From Lentisphaeraceae bacterium (lineage in GTDB: Bacteria; Verrucomicrobiota; Lentisphaeria; Lentisphaerales; Lentisphaeraceae), in the NCBI GenBank assembly GCA_021232515.1, contig JAJPOQ010000105.1:1-61066 (forward strand): a stretch of 61,066 nucleotides of DNA. The letters are read 5' to 3'. The translations under genes were made by a program, and so were the position numbers. Below are positions 43,704 through 52,450 of this stretch, one piece after another. Under the pieces are notes generated by a model that was not told where the DNA came from, did no database searches, and saw only the letters and a list, made by a program, of their open reading frames with translations. The stretch's first letter is position 1. The number at the start of each line of letters is the position of its first letter.

Positions 43704-43733
43704 AGTAACGGCTACTTAGCGCTTATCCTGACC
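43704..43733 (-). promoter_or_regulatory. ECF promoter of the sigma-FecR operon
   Basis: On the leftward strand GGTCAGGAT (43733-43725), 13 bp, then CCGTTACT (43711-43704). The spacing and both boxes match the sites at 47641, 48979 and 52451. The -10 box ends 5 bp from the sigma start codon. Confidence 0.8.
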
Positions 43734-43782
43734 TATTTAAAAATTTATTTTAAGTATTATACGGATTTACTCATGTGAAAGC

Positions 43783-43817
43783 AAAAAAGGCTGAGTCCTG
43801 TGTGCGAGAACTCAGCC
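43783..43817 (-). terminator. intrinsic terminator after the DUF1501 gene
   Basis: The stem GGCTGAGT (43789-43796) / ACTCAGCC (43810-43817) is followed on the leftward strand by TTTTTT. It lies 23 bp past the DUF1501 stop and ends the 47604-43841 operon. Confidence 0.85.
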
Positions 43818-43840
43818 GGTGTGTATGCGTTGTGGTGAAT

Positions 43841-45217
43841 TTATGAAATGATTTTCTTGGCGACTTTACCGTGAACATCTGTTAGTCGATAGTCTCTTCC
43901 TTGAGCGCGATATGTCAGACGTTCGTGATCAACTCCAAGGAGGTGTAAAGCTGTCGCATGAAGATCGTGAACGTGCATGCCGTCTTCAACAGGAGCAAAG
44001 CCAAAGTCATCTGTCTGACCATAAGTCATGCCGCCTTTGACACCGCCGCCAGCCATCCACATCGAGAATGCTGAGTTATGATGGTCACGTCCACCGATGC
44101 CTTGGGCCATAGGCGTTCGGCCAAATTCACCGCCCCATATAACTAAGGTTTCATCGAGTAAACCGCGCTGTTTAAGGTCACTGACTAAGGCAGACATAGG
44201 TTGGTCGATTTGCAGGCACTTTTCGCCTAGGAGTTTTTCGATGCCACCGTGGTGGTCCCAGTCGCCATCAAAGAGTTGTACATAGCGAACACCTCTTTCA
44301 ACTAAGCGTCTAGCTAAAACACAGTTGCGAGCAAAGCTAGCTTTGTCTGGATCGGCACCGTACATCTTGAGAGTTTCTGAAGATTCTTTGGATACATCCA
44401 TTGCTTCAGGGACAGACTCTTGCATGCGATAAGCCATGTCGAACTGAGCATTTCGAGTTCTTATGTCTTTATCTAAACTTTGTTTGTACTGTAGCTGATT
44501 CAAAGCAACGAGAGTATTTATCATCTCTTTTCGCTCATGACGACTCATGCCTTTAGGGTCTTTAAGGTAGAGGACGGGAGATTTTCCAGAGCGCAGTTTT
44601 ACGCCTTGGAAACGACCAGGTATAAAACCCGTTCTCCAAAGGTTATCTCCGGCAGCAGTACCAGTGCCAGAAGAGAGAACAACATACGGAGGTAAGTTTG
44701 GGTTTTCTGAGCCTAGTGCATAGTTTACCCATGAACCAAAACTAGGTCTTCCGAGGCGGCCAAAACCAGTATGCATGAAAAGCTCGCCGGCTCCATGATT
44801 GAACTCGTCAGTATGCATAGAACGCATAACACAGACGTCGTCTACTATCTTGCTAAAGTGTGGTAATAGATCCGAAACCCAAGTACCTGCTTCACCGTGT
44901 TGTTTGAACTTCCATGGCGATGGATAAGCAGTCGCCGATGATTCAATAAAAGCAAATTTTTGATCTTTAGTGACCGATTCCGGTAAAGACTTGCCTTCAT
45001 ACTTTTTAAGCATGGGTTTGTAGTCAAATAAATCGACCTGTGAAGGCGCACCAACCATGTGTAAGAAGATGACACTTTTTGCTTTCGCAGCGTGGTGGTG
45101 AATACTTCCAGAAGGGACTGCTTTTAGTGAGTTTCCTGAAAAGGTTGCAGCGCCTAGAGCTCCAGCAGTTGAGCTCTTTAGAAAATTTCGGCGATTGAGG
45201 TTATTTGAAAAATTCAT
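43841..45217 (-). CDS. DUF1501 protein with Tat signal
   Basis: A 458-residue protein with a twin-arginine signal (NRRNFLKSSTAGALGAATFSG). The alkaline-phosphatase-like DUF1501 fold shows KSVIFLHMVGAPSQVDLFDYKP, MRSMHTDEFNHGAGELFMHTG, RYVQLFDGDWDHHGG, LVIWGGEFGRTPMAQG and GRDHHNSAFSMWMAGGG. This family is the constant partner of DUF1549/DUF1553 cytochrome proteins in planctomycetes and relatives, and its reaction is not established. It starts within the upstream stop (TAATG), so the two are coupled. Metal-site-like Asp/His residues are present. Confidence 0.92.
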   Translation of the reverse strand: MNFSNNLNRRNFLKSSTAGALGAATFSGNSLKAVPSGSIHHHAAKAKSVIFLHMVGAPSQVDLFDYKPMLKKYEGKSLPESVTKDQKFAFIESSATAYPSPWKFKQHGEAGTWVSDLLPHFSKIVDDVCVMRSMHTDEFNHGAGELFMHTGFGRLGRPSFGSWVNYALGSENPNLPPYVVLSSGTGTAAGDNLWRTGFIPGRFQGVKLRSGKSPVLYLKDPKGMSRHERKEMINTLVALNQLQYKQSLDKDIRTRNAQFDMAYRMQESVPEAMDVSKESSETLKMYGADPDKASFARNCVLARRLVERGVRYVQLFDGDWDHHGGIEKLLGEKCLQIDQPMSALVSDLKQRGLLDETLVIWGGEFGRTPMAQGIGGRDHHNSAFSMWMAGGGVKGGMTYGQTDDFGFAPVEDGMHVHDLHATALHLLGVDHERLTYRAQGRDYRLTDVHGKVAKKIIS

Positions 45218-47604
45218 TATCTTTTCCTTATCACTTCATCGAGGTTCATAAGTGTGTGGGCGATGTAAAACCATGGGAGTTCATCTTCATTTAAAGCAAG
45301 TAGGAACTCGTTTTTTGAGTAGCGTTCAAGACTTTGATCAAGTTCCGCGATCTTGCCTTTGTTATTGAGCTTTTTACTAGCTAAGAGATCTGACAGTATC
45401 TGTAACTCCGCTTTGGATGGTTTGCGGCTCAGACTAGTTCGAAAAGCCCAAGTGATCTTCTCTTGGTCTGTTCCAGAATGGTCTTTTATTCTTTTAGCAA
45501 AGTTTGTTGCAGCTTCAATCAAAACTGGTTCATTGAGAGTGAGTAAGGCCTGAAGCGGAGTGTTTGTACGGCTTCGCTGAGAAACACATGCTGTTCTGAC
45601 CGGAGCATCAAAGGTTGAGAATCCAGGGAATAAACTGCCGCGACGCCAGATGACATAGACACTACGACGGTAGATGTCGTCTCCTGTAGAAGTTGGGTAG
45701 CTTGTATCATAGTTCATCAGTATTTCGTCCCAGAGGCCATCTGGTTGTGGTGGATAGACGGGAGCGCCGCCCATTTTGGATGAAAGATTTCCAGAAATAG
45801 CCAAAAGGTTATCGCGGATAAACTCGGCAGCTAGGCGTTGTCTTGGGCCATGACTTAAGTAGATGTTGTGTGGATCTGATTGACTCGCTTTTCCAAAGTT
45901 TGAGTTTTGTCTATAAGTTGACGAAAGAACGATTTTCTTTAAGCTGGTTTTAATAGACCAGTGACTTTTAAAGTCGTCTGCCAACCAGTCGAGTAACTGC
46001 GGGTGACTTGGGAGTTCTCCTTGAAAGCCAAAGTCTTCAGTTGTTGAAACTAAGCCTCTACCAAAAAGTTCGTTCCAGAAGCGGTTGACCATAACTCTAG
46101 CAGTCAATGGATTGTTTTGATCGATGAGCCAGTTAGCCAATTCCAGACGATTTGCTTTGGCAGATTTCTTTACAGGATGCAGAACTCCAGGAGTACCAGG
46201 TTCGACTTCGTCACCAGGAGTTAGGTAATTTCCACGTTTAAGCACATGTGTCTTATCCGCTTTTTCGACATCTCTCATGATCCACATGCGGTGTTCGGCA
46301 TTTGAATCATAAGTTTCTTTAACCATTTCCGAAGTGACTTTGCTCAGCTTTTTGGCTTTAGCGATGTAGTCAATTTTAGGATCTTTTTCTCGAAGACCTT
46401 GATGGATGAGGTCAGATATACGCTTAGCCTTTATCGCTTCTGTACCTAGTTGTATAAGTTCTTTTGAAAACTTGTCATGATCTGGCTGATCGATTGGGTA
46501 ACTATCTAAAATAAGCTCGCCACCGAAAACTCTTTTGAGAGCGCCGCGATTATTTAGCGGGTAGGTACGGTCCTCAGCAGGTCGGAAGTAAGCTAAAAGT
46601 TTATAGTATTCTTTTTGAGTGATGGGGTCGAACTTGTGGTTGTGACACTGAGCGCACTCTAAAGTTGCTCCCAAGTAAACTGTGCCGACTGTATTTATGC
46701 GATCTTTGGCTAAGTCATAACGAGTTTCTTCAACCTTCGATCCACCGGATAGGTTTAGCGGACCGACACGGTTAAATGCGGTGGCGATGAGTTGTTTTCT
46801 CGTTGGGTTTGGTAATAGGTCACCGGCTAGTTGTTCGATGGTAAATTGATCAAAAGTCATGTCGTCATTCAGAGCTTTTATAACCCAGTCTCTATAAGGC
46901 CAGACGGTTCTTCTTTGATCGTGTTGGTAGGCATTTGAATCAGCATAACGCGCAAGGTCGAGCCAGAAAACAGCCCATCTTTCGCCAAAGCTTTTTGCTG
47001 CGAGGTACTGGTCAATGAACTTTTCGTAGTTTTCTTCGGAAGGATCTTTTTCGAACGCTAGGACATCCTCAAGTTTTGGCGGTAGTCCAGTTAAATCGAG
47101 AGAGAGTCGACGAAGAAGTATAGCAGGATCGGCATCGTCAGAGAGTTGTAAGTTTTTGGGAAGCTTGTTGGCGATAAATTTATCTATGTCGCTTCTTGCC
47201 CATGAGGTTTTTACTTCAGGAGTTTTAGGCTTTTCTATAGTTCGGTATGCCCAGTGCTTTTCATAAGGTGCGCCATTTTCGATCCAAGACTTTATGAGCT
47301 TCACTTCTTTTTCTGAAAGTCGGTCGCCTTTAGGAGGCATGGCGTCGTCTTCATCGTGAGTGAGTATGCGTTTTATGAGCTCACTTTTTTCAATATTTCC
47401 GGGAGTAACAGCTTGGTAACCACCTAAGTCAGCAGTCGCACCGGCATATGTATCGAGCCTTAAGTCAGCATCGCGAGTTTCGTCGTCAAAGCCATGACAC
47501 TTAAAACACTTGTCAGAGAGAATCGGACGTATGTCCTTGGTATAGGAGAGATCTGCTTGAATCGACACACACGCCAACAGCAGGATTGTAAGTAATAGTT
47601 TCAT
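45217..47604 (-). CDS. planctomycete-type cytochrome / DUF1549 / DUF1553 protein
   Basis: With the ATG at 47604 the protein has 795 residues and a clean signal peptide MKLLLTILLLACVSIQA; the ATG at 47622 adds six residues. PSCyt1: DIRPILSDKCFKCHG (CFKCH at 33-37). DUF1549: FIANKLPKNLQLSDDADPAILLRRLSLDLTGLPP, WLDLARYADSNAYQHD and ECAQCHNHKFDPI (CAQCH at 317-321). DUF1553: NRLELANWLIDQNNPLTARVMVNRFW, FGFQGELPSHPQLLDWLA, QRSRTNTPLQALLTLNEP. It is a periplasmic redox protein of unknown reaction, coupled to DUF1501. An ECF promoter lies upstream. Confidence 0.92.
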   Translation of the reverse strand: MKLLLTILLLACVSIQADLSYTKDIRPILSDKCFKCHGFDDETRDADLRLDTYAGATADLGGYQAVTPGNIEKSELIKRILTHDEDDAMPPKGDRLSEKEVKLIKSWIENGAPYEKHWAYRTIEKPKTPEVKTSWARSDIDKFIANKLPKNLQLSDDADPAILLRRLSLDLTGLPPKLEDVLAFEKDPSEENYEKFIDQYLAAKSFGERWAVFWLDLARYADSNAYQHDQRRTVWPYRDWVIKALNDDMTFDQFTIEQLAGDLLPNPTRKQLIATAFNRVGPLNLSGGSKVEETRYDLAKDRINTVGTVYLGATLECAQCHNHKFDPITQKEYYKLLAYFRPAEDRTYPLNNRGALKRVFGGELILDSYPIDQPDHDKFSKELIQLGTEAIKAKRISDLIHQGLREKDPKIDYIAKAKKLSKVTSEMVKETYDSNAEHRMWIMRDVEKADKTHVLKRGNYLTPGDEVEPGTPGVLHPVKKSAKANRLELANWLIDQNNPLTARVMVNRFWNELFGRGLVSTTEDFGFQGELPSHPQLLDWLADDFKSHWSIKTSLKKIVLSSTYRQNSNFGKASQSDPHNIYLSHGPRQRLAAEFIRDNLLAISGNLSSKMGGAPVYPPQPDGLWDEILMNYDTSYPTSTGDDIYRRSVYVIWRRGSLFPGFSTFDAPVRTACVSQRSRTNTPLQALLTLNEPVLIEAATNFAKRIKDHSGTDQEKITWAFRTSLSRKPSKAELQILSDLLASKKLNNKGKIAELDQSLERYSKNEFLLALNEDELPWFYIAHTLMNLDEVIRKR

Positions 47605-47613
47605 AAAGTAAAT

Positions 47614-47629
47614 GCACACCATTTGATTA
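47614..47629 (-). promoter_or_regulatory. conserved 5' leader element, copy 1
   Basis: On the leftward strand TAATCAAATGGTGTGC, just upstream of the ATG at 47604 and 11 bp after the -10 box. It matches copies at 52422-52438 (one extra A) and, less well, 48944-48959. Confidence 0.55.
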
Positions 47630-47640
47630 TCGTTTGAGTG

Positions 47641-47670
47641 AGTAACGGAATTGCCGATGAAATCCTGACC
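47641..47670 (-). promoter_or_regulatory. ECF promoter of the DUF1549/1553-DUF1501 operon
   Basis: On the leftward strand GGTCAGGAT (47670-47662), 13 bp, CCGTTACT (47648-47641). Both boxes are identical to those in front of the sigma factor gene at 43698. Confidence 0.85.
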
Positions 47671-47924
47671 AAGAAATAAAATATTTTTCTGAGGTCAGGG
47701 TCTCTTATATTCAGGTGTTAGAATAGGAAGGCCTCAATTGAGGCAGATGGCGTTGTATTTTTAAGCGTAAAGCTTCTTCCGAAAAAGCTATATTTCTGCA
47801 GCTTTATAAGTATTGCTTGCTCATTTTCAGCTCACGTAGAGATGAGGATTCGCAGAGGTGTCTTATTGAATCCTAAAATTTTGTTGATCCTGCCTAGGAA
47901 GGACTCCTAAAGTATCAGCTTTAA
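47671..47924. other. non-coding gap with palindrome and partial repeat
   Basis: No gene is seen. The gap has a rightward GGTCAGGGT (47693-47701) forming an inverted pair with the promoter box, a perfect 14-bp palindrome GCCTCAATTGAGGC (47731-47744) that may act as a terminator or operator, and TTGTTGATCCTGCCTA (47881-47896), which resembles the island-flanking repeats. Confidence 0.4.
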
Positions 47925-48941
47925 TTAACCGCCATTATTGCCGATAAGAGTTTCACCATTGAAGTAGTAAAGTCTGAAGAGCATATTTTTCTCTTGCCAT
48001 TTTGTTTTCTCCCAAGTCTTTCCTAAGTCACGAGAAATAGTCGATGTAGCACCGCCTTTCCAGCTGTAGAAAGAGACGAGTTGACCATTGCCATAAGCAG
48101 ATAGAGTGAACTTCTTGACGTTCGTTTTTGTTTTAGTCCAGTTTTTACCGTCTTTAGAGTGATGAATGAAGCCAGAACCGCCAGCGATGAATTCCTTTCC
48201 GGTCCATAAAAGAGAGTCTTGTTTTATTTCAGAATCAATGACCAGTGGTTGCCAGTTTATGCCATCTTTACTTATCTGGTTACCTTTGTCAGGATGAACC
48301 CAGACAAAGTGGCCATTGCCAAAAGTGATGATGCTTTTCTTGTTTGATTGATTCTCAAAAAGTCGATGATGTAAAAATGTTTTGCAGTCTTTGGTAACTC
48401 CCAAACGCTGTTGACCATAGACTAAGAAGACGCCATTCCCATAGATTGTTTTACGGATGTGCTGAGCGCCTTTGCCTTTATTCCAGATTTTAAAACCAGT
48501 GGTGTCTTGCTCGACAATTTTCCAGTTTCTACCGTCAGTCGATGTCATGAACTGTTTAGAGTTACAGGCTAAAAAGTGGCCATTTCCGAAGTTGACGCTC
48601 ATGGCATTTACCATGGGAATTGTTTCCCAAGTAGTTCCATCTTTTGAAAGGTAGATACACGAAGCGTTACCAACGGCGACGAAAACGCCATTTCCATAGG
48701 CGATGCATCGGACAAGATTGCTGTTTGCGTGAGTAAATTTATCTTTGATTGGGCCACCTTTAAAGCGTAGGTTCCACTTGTCGAAATCCTTAGTAGTCAA
48801 AATGGTGCCAAACTCGGCTTCTATGACTTTTCCATTTTTCTTGGTTTCAGGGCCGCCAGCGGTGATGAAGAAGCCATTGTCACTGGCATAAATGGTGCCT
48901 GAGAATATTAAGCAGAAGGTGAGGAGAAGTTTATTTATCAT
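47925..48941 (-). CDS. secreted BNR/sialidase-like beta-propeller repeat protein
   Basis: A 338-residue protein with a signal peptide (about 1-19). Repeats follow the pattern YGNGVFVAVGN-x-x-x-I-x-x-SKDG-x-x-W (VRCIAYGNGVFVAVG, VNFGNGHFLACNS, ITFGNGHFVWVHPDKG, LSAYGNGQLVSFYS) and the ends read as Asp-box-like S-x-DG-x-x-W (SKDGTTWE, STDGRNWK, SKDGINWQ, SKDGKNWT). This indicates a beta-propeller. No catalytic sialidase motif is obvious, so it is probably binding or structural. It has its own ECF promoter. Confidence 0.8.
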   Translation of the reverse strand: MINKLLLTFCLIFSGTIYASDNGFFITAGGPETKKNGKVIEAEFGTILTTKDFDKWNLRFKGGPIKDKFTHANSNLVRCIAYGNGVFVAVGNASCIYLSKDGTTWETIPMVNAMSVNFGNGHFLACNSKQFMTSTDGRNWKIVEQDTTGFKIWNKGKGAQHIRKTIYGNGVFLVYGQQRLGVTKDCKTFLHHRLFENQSNKKSIITFGNGHFVWVHPDKGNQISKDGINWQPLVIDSEIKQDSLLWTGKEFIAGGSGFIHHSKDGKNWTKTKTNVKKFTLSAYGNGQLVSFYSWKGGATSTISRDLGKTWEKTKWQEKNMLFRLYYFNGETLIGNNGG

Positions 48942-48943
48942 AC

Positions 48944-48959
48944 GTACACTTTTTTGTTA
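48944..48959 (-). promoter_or_regulatory. conserved 5' leader element, copy 2
   Basis: On the leftward strand TAACAAAAAAGTGTAC followed by GTATG with the start codon. It resembles TAATCAAAATGGTGTGC at 52422-52438, ending 2 bp before the ATG. Confidence 0.4.
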
Positions 48960-48978
48960 TTTTCATAGACTGCGGTGA

Positions 48979-49008
48979 TGTAACGATGCAGAATGGTGAA
49001 TCCTGACC
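48979..49008 (-). promoter_or_regulatory. ECF promoter of the BNR-like gene
   Basis: On the leftward strand GGTCAGGAT (49008-49000), 13 bp, TCGTTACA (48986-48979). It is the same as the 43704 and 47641 sites except for the first base of the -10 box and the base after it. Confidence 0.85.
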
Positions 49009-49145
49009 TCTTAGATAATTTTATACATTGTCGAGCTGAAAAGCACTTACTAATAAGCCTTTCCAAAATATTTTTTTGGTGACGAATGTAATAAAAACAT
49101 GTTTTGGTGATATTATATATAAAATAATATATTGAGTGTGGTGTT

Positions 49146-49922
49146 GTGTTTTGGAAAATTAAGAGTTTTACTTTGTTGGAGCTACTGATTGTAGTTGCTA
49201 TTATTGGAATTTTAATCAGTGTTTTATTGCCGTCATTGCACGGTAGTCGAGAAAGAGCTATGCAGGCAGTTTGTGCTAGTAACCAAAGCCAATTAGCGGT
49301 TGCAACGACGCTTTATGCAACTCAGGAAAATAATTGGTTGCCGGCGGTTAGAGATAATTGGCCTCAGAAAGGTCATTGGCAAACGAGTTGGTTACAAAGA
49401 CTTGTTTGGGGCGACTATATCAAAGCCATGCCTCATGATTCATCAAACTTTTCGAAGTATTTTGATAGTATAAATAACCCTGCTTTAAAATGCCCTAAAG
49501 GGGAAAAGAACTTGACTGATACAGCGAGCACTAGTTATGCTCCTGAAGTCCAGTTCTTTGGTTTGTACGATAAGTCTTCAAGTAATTTTAAAATGTCTAA
49601 ACTATCTGAGGTTTCTGAAGCAAGTCAGATGATCATGTTTGGAACAAAGTGGCGCGTGTCTCCAAACTGGGCTCCATTTACTTACAGTCTCAATGGTAGT
49701 TGGCATGCAAACTATTCTTTACATCCTTATCATGAAACAAGTGAAGCTCGCTTTGGTATAAACTTAGTCATGGCTGATACAAGAGTTTCATTTTTCAGAT
49801 ACAGAGGCGCGGTGAAACGAACATGGCCCCAAGACTACTTAGAAAATGCTCTTTGGAGTAATAGTCTAACTTCGAATTATCACTGGAAGCGTAAGCAACA
49901 AGGATTACAGGAGAAGTGGTGA
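49146..49922 (+). CDS. pseudopilin-like protein (prepilin-type N-terminal domain)
   Basis: A 258-residue protein starting with GTG at 49146 and the class III-like leader KIKS-FTLLELLIVVAIIGILISVLLPSL. Glu at +5 of the mature form is present, but the usual Gly at -1 is Ser. The helix is followed by an exposed domain (QAVCASNQSQLAVATTLYATQENNWLPA) and ends near a degenerate H-X9-DG segment (RFGINLVMADTRVSFFR). Such proteins are very numerous in Lentisphaera-type genomes. Function beyond a surface or secretion-linked pseudopilin is unknown. The gene is monocistronic and ends at a hairpin. Confidence 0.85.
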   Translation: MFWKIKSFTLLELLIVVAIIGILISVLLPSLHGSRERAMQAVCASNQSQLAVATTLYATQENNWLPAVRDNWPQKGHWQTSWLQRLVWGDYIKAMPHDSSNFSKYFDSINNPALKCPKGEKNLTDTASTSYAPEVQFFGLYDKSSSNFKMSKLSEVSEASQMIMFGTKWRVSPNWAPFTYSLNGSWHANYSLHPYHETSEARFGINLVMADTRVSFFRYRGAVKRTWPQDYLENALWSNSLTSNYHWKRKQQGLQEKW

Positions 49923-49928
49923 GAAACT

Positions 49929-49953
49929 TGCCGCCACTCTTAAAGTGACGGCA
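49929..49953. terminator. hairpin terminator between converging genes
   Basis: TGCCG-c-CACT (49929-49938) pairs with AGTG-a-CGGCA (49944-49953), with one mismatch on the rightward strand that becomes a G-U pair leftward. It lies between the stops of the pseudopilin gene and the leftward cytochrome gene. The T tracts are short. Confidence 0.6.
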
Positions 49954-49962
49954 TTTAAAAAC

Positions 49963-52419
49963 TTACTTTTCGCCAGTGAGATAGGCTAAGAAATCTGCTA
50001 ACTCTTGTGGGTTTAAAGCATTTATAAGCGAAGGTGGCATTGGTGAAAGCGAGGATGGTTTAATCTTCAATATGTCCTTCTTTTTGAGTGTTTGAGTCTG
50101 TGAAAGATCAAACGGGTTCATCGCTAGTTTTACATCTCCACTAGGAAGTTCCGCCATCTGCCCTTGAAGCATAGCACCAGATCTCATTTGAATCTCAACA
50201 TTGGTAAACTGCTCAGAAATAATTGATGAAGGGTTTATGATCGCATCGATTATATCTCTTTTTGAGTAGCGCGTATGAAGTGTTGAAAGGTCAGGGCCTA
50301 TCTCACCACCTTGGCCATCTTTAAAGTGACACTTAGCACATAACACAGCCTGATACATTTTTTTGCCATTTGCTGGGTCACCCTTTAAGGCTTTGGTAAG
50401 CTCTAGGCTGCTATCAACTGTCCAAGCTCTACCTGGACCTTTTGGCGCTTCAAAAGAGGTGTCGAAACTTGGTTTGTATAGTGTTATCTTAACAGCAGCT
50501 TTCTTGCTTTCCGGATCGAGATTCTCAATGATTCGACGACGGATCTCACCAAGGTAACCAGAGTAGCATCGGCCACCGATTTTATCGTATTGACCTACTA
50601 ACCATTTCATAACTCTAGTTGCTAACTCTGGAGTCCAATTTTGTTTTTGATTTGTCAGCATAAGCGTGAAGTGGATACCTTGCTCATTTGGCGAGTTTTC
50701 ATGAATGTTTTTGAAGGCACTGCCGCCAGTGTAGTAGTCAGGAATGAAGTCAGTTTTAAACTCTGCAGGGGTGAATTTCGATTGCTCGATGACTTCTACA
50801 GTTTTTGGTAATACCGCAGGGTGTTCAAGATAAACGAGAAGACGACAAAGCTCTCTGTTTAAAGTTTGATCCTTATGTGGATAAACTTGATTAAAGACTT
50901 CGCCAATTTTTTGCTGAGTTTGTGCATCTGTTTTGCCTAAGCGAGCAAAGGTTAAAGCATAACAACGAGTCAGGTCATTTATTTGTCTTACAGAAAGATC
51001 GCTCAGGTTGAGGCTAAGAAGTTTATTTAAAATGACTTTGCGATCTGTTTTAGGAGCGCAACGAGCCATGGCGACAGCAAGTGTTAAAACTGAGTCAGTG
51101 TTTTTGGCTTTGAGGAATGCATCTTTAAAGACATAGCCTTGATTTTCAATAGCAATACGAGCAGCAAAGCGAACGTTTCGATCTGCGTGAGAAGTATGTT
51201 TGATGAATTCGTCGATACTTCTTTTCTCAGTATTATGGGCTTTCTCTATCTGACGTCGAAGTTTAACTGTGTCATTTACTTCTGCAAAAGTAGTTTCAGT
51301 TGATTCGGAACCAGTGTACTCAACTTTGTAAAGTGCTGATTGAAGACCACGGCCACCAGTAGTGAAGTAAAGGGCTCCATCTGGACCGAAATCCATATCT
51401 GTTACAGCTAGAGGTTTACCTTGGATAAATATTTCTTGCTTACCTTTGTATGTGCCGCCGTCTTCATCCAACTGAACAGAGTAAATACGGCCGTAAGTCC
51501 AGTCCATGATGAATAGGGCTTTACGATACTTCGCAGGAAATTTAGCTTTAGTTCCGAAAATTAATCCAGTTGGGCAACCAGGGCCTATATCGAGGACTGA
51601 ACCAAGACTGTCGATGTAGTAGTCAGGCCACTTTGATGTCCCTGTGCGCCAACCATATTCGCCACCAGAGACAATATGGTTTACTCTCGTTGGGCGGTAC
51701 CAAGGAGTTCCGGCATCTCTATCTGCGTCAGAGTCATAACCAAAAAGTTCACCTTGTGGACTTAGGGCGATGTCATAAGTATTTCGTAGACCAGAAGCGA
51801 TGATTTTCTTTTTCTTACCATCAGGGCTTATTCTTAGGACTAAGCCACCAGGAGCTTTTTTATTTGCCGAAAAACCACCAGCATCTGGCATGTGAGTTAA
51901 GAGAGTGTCTTCTTGCCAGTTGCGGGTTCCAGCTGCTGGTATATCAGGTGTTTTTGTAAAGTTTCCGATAACAACAAAGAGGTCTTTGCCATCGTGAGTT
52001 TTGATTATTGCATGAGGTCCATGTTCACCTTTGCCATAAAGTTTTAGGACGTCGTCTACTTGTTCAAATACGCCGTCGTTATCTTTATCCCAAAGTCTAT
52101 GGAGGATAGAGTGACCGCGATAGTTAGTCATCATATAGAGACTGTCGTAGGCCCAAAGTAAGCCATGAGCTTTACCGGGACTTTTAACTCTAGTGAGATT
52201 TTTAATCCCATCTTTAGTAGTTTGCATTCTATAAAGACTGCCGTTTTGGTCACAGGCGAAAAGGTTTCCCTTATCGTCAAAACACATGGAGACCCAACTG
52301 CCTTCTTGTTTTTGCTTTACATCGTAGATTTTTTTGGCTGAAAAGCCGGGAAGAGTTTTTAACTCCTGACTACTACCGATAAAAGGAAGTAGCAACAACA
52401 CACATATTATTGATTTCAT
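49963..52419 (-). CDS. PVC-type heme-binding dehydrogenase-like protein
   Basis: An 818-residue protein with a signal peptide (about 1-19); the ATG at 52419 is chosen because a TTG at 52449 would lie upstream of the predicted transcript start. Residues about 20-370 form a beta-propeller of the membrane-bound dehydrogenase/sorbosone-dehydrogenase type (GSWVSMCFDDKGNLFACDQNGSLYR, GLRNTYDIALSPQGELFGYDSDADRD, VTDMDFGPDGALYFTTGGRGLQ). A HEAT-like helical middle part follows, and a C-terminal cytochrome domain with CAKCH (694-698), GGEIGPDLS, RDIIDAIINPSS. The substrate is unknown, probably a sugar or polyol. An ECF promoter and the leader element lie upstream. Confidence 0.9.
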   Translation of the reverse strand: MKSIICVLLLLPFIGSSQELKTLPGFSAKKIYDVKQKQEGSWVSMCFDDKGNLFACDQNGSLYRMQTTKDGIKNLTRVKSPGKAHGLLWAYDSLYMMTNYRGHSILHRLWDKDNDGVFEQVDDVLKLYGKGEHGPHAIIKTHDGKDLFVVIGNFTKTPDIPAAGTRNWQEDTLLTHMPDAGGFSANKKAPGGLVLRISPDGKKKKIIASGLRNTYDIALSPQGELFGYDSDADRDAGTPWYRPTRVNHIVSGGEYGWRTGTSKWPDYYIDSLGSVLDIGPGCPTGLIFGTKAKFPAKYRKALFIMDWTYGRIYSVQLDEDGGTYKGKQEIFIQGKPLAVTDMDFGPDGALYFTTGGRGLQSALYKVEYTGSESTETTFAEVNDTVKLRRQIEKAHNTEKRSIDEFIKHTSHADRNVRFAARIAIENQGYVFKDAFLKAKNTDSVLTLAVAMARCAPKTDRKVILNKLLSLNLSDLSVRQINDLTRCYALTFARLGKTDAQTQQKIGEVFNQVYPHKDQTLNRELCRLLVYLEHPAVLPKTVEVIEQSKFTPAEFKTDFIPDYYTGGSAFKNIHENSPNEQGIHFTLMLTNQKQNWTPELATRVMKWLVGQYDKIGGRCYSGYLGEIRRRIIENLDPESKKAAVKITLYKPSFDTSFEAPKGPGRAWTVDSSLELTKALKGDPANGKKMYQAVLCAKCHFKDGQGGEIGPDLSTLHTRYSKRDIIDAIINPSSIISEQFTNVEIQMRSGAMLQGQMAELPSGDVKLAMNPFDLSQTQTLKKKDILKIKPSSLSPMPPSLINALNPQELADFLAYLTGEK

Positions 52420-52421
52420 TA

Positions 52422-52438
52422 GCACACCATTTTGATTA
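52422..52438 (-). promoter_or_regulatory. conserved 5' leader element, copy 3
   Basis: On the leftward strand TAATCAAAATGGTGTGC, followed by TAATG with the start codon at 52419. It begins 12 bp after the -10 box. It matches the element in front of the DUF1549 gene with one length difference. Confidence 0.55.
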
Positions 52439-52450
52439 CACAGAGTCAAT

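Noticed and set aside
52419..52449. TTG start at 52449 for the PVC-type dehydrogenase
   Set aside because: It lies almost in the predicted -10 box and would spoil the signal peptide that starts at 52419.
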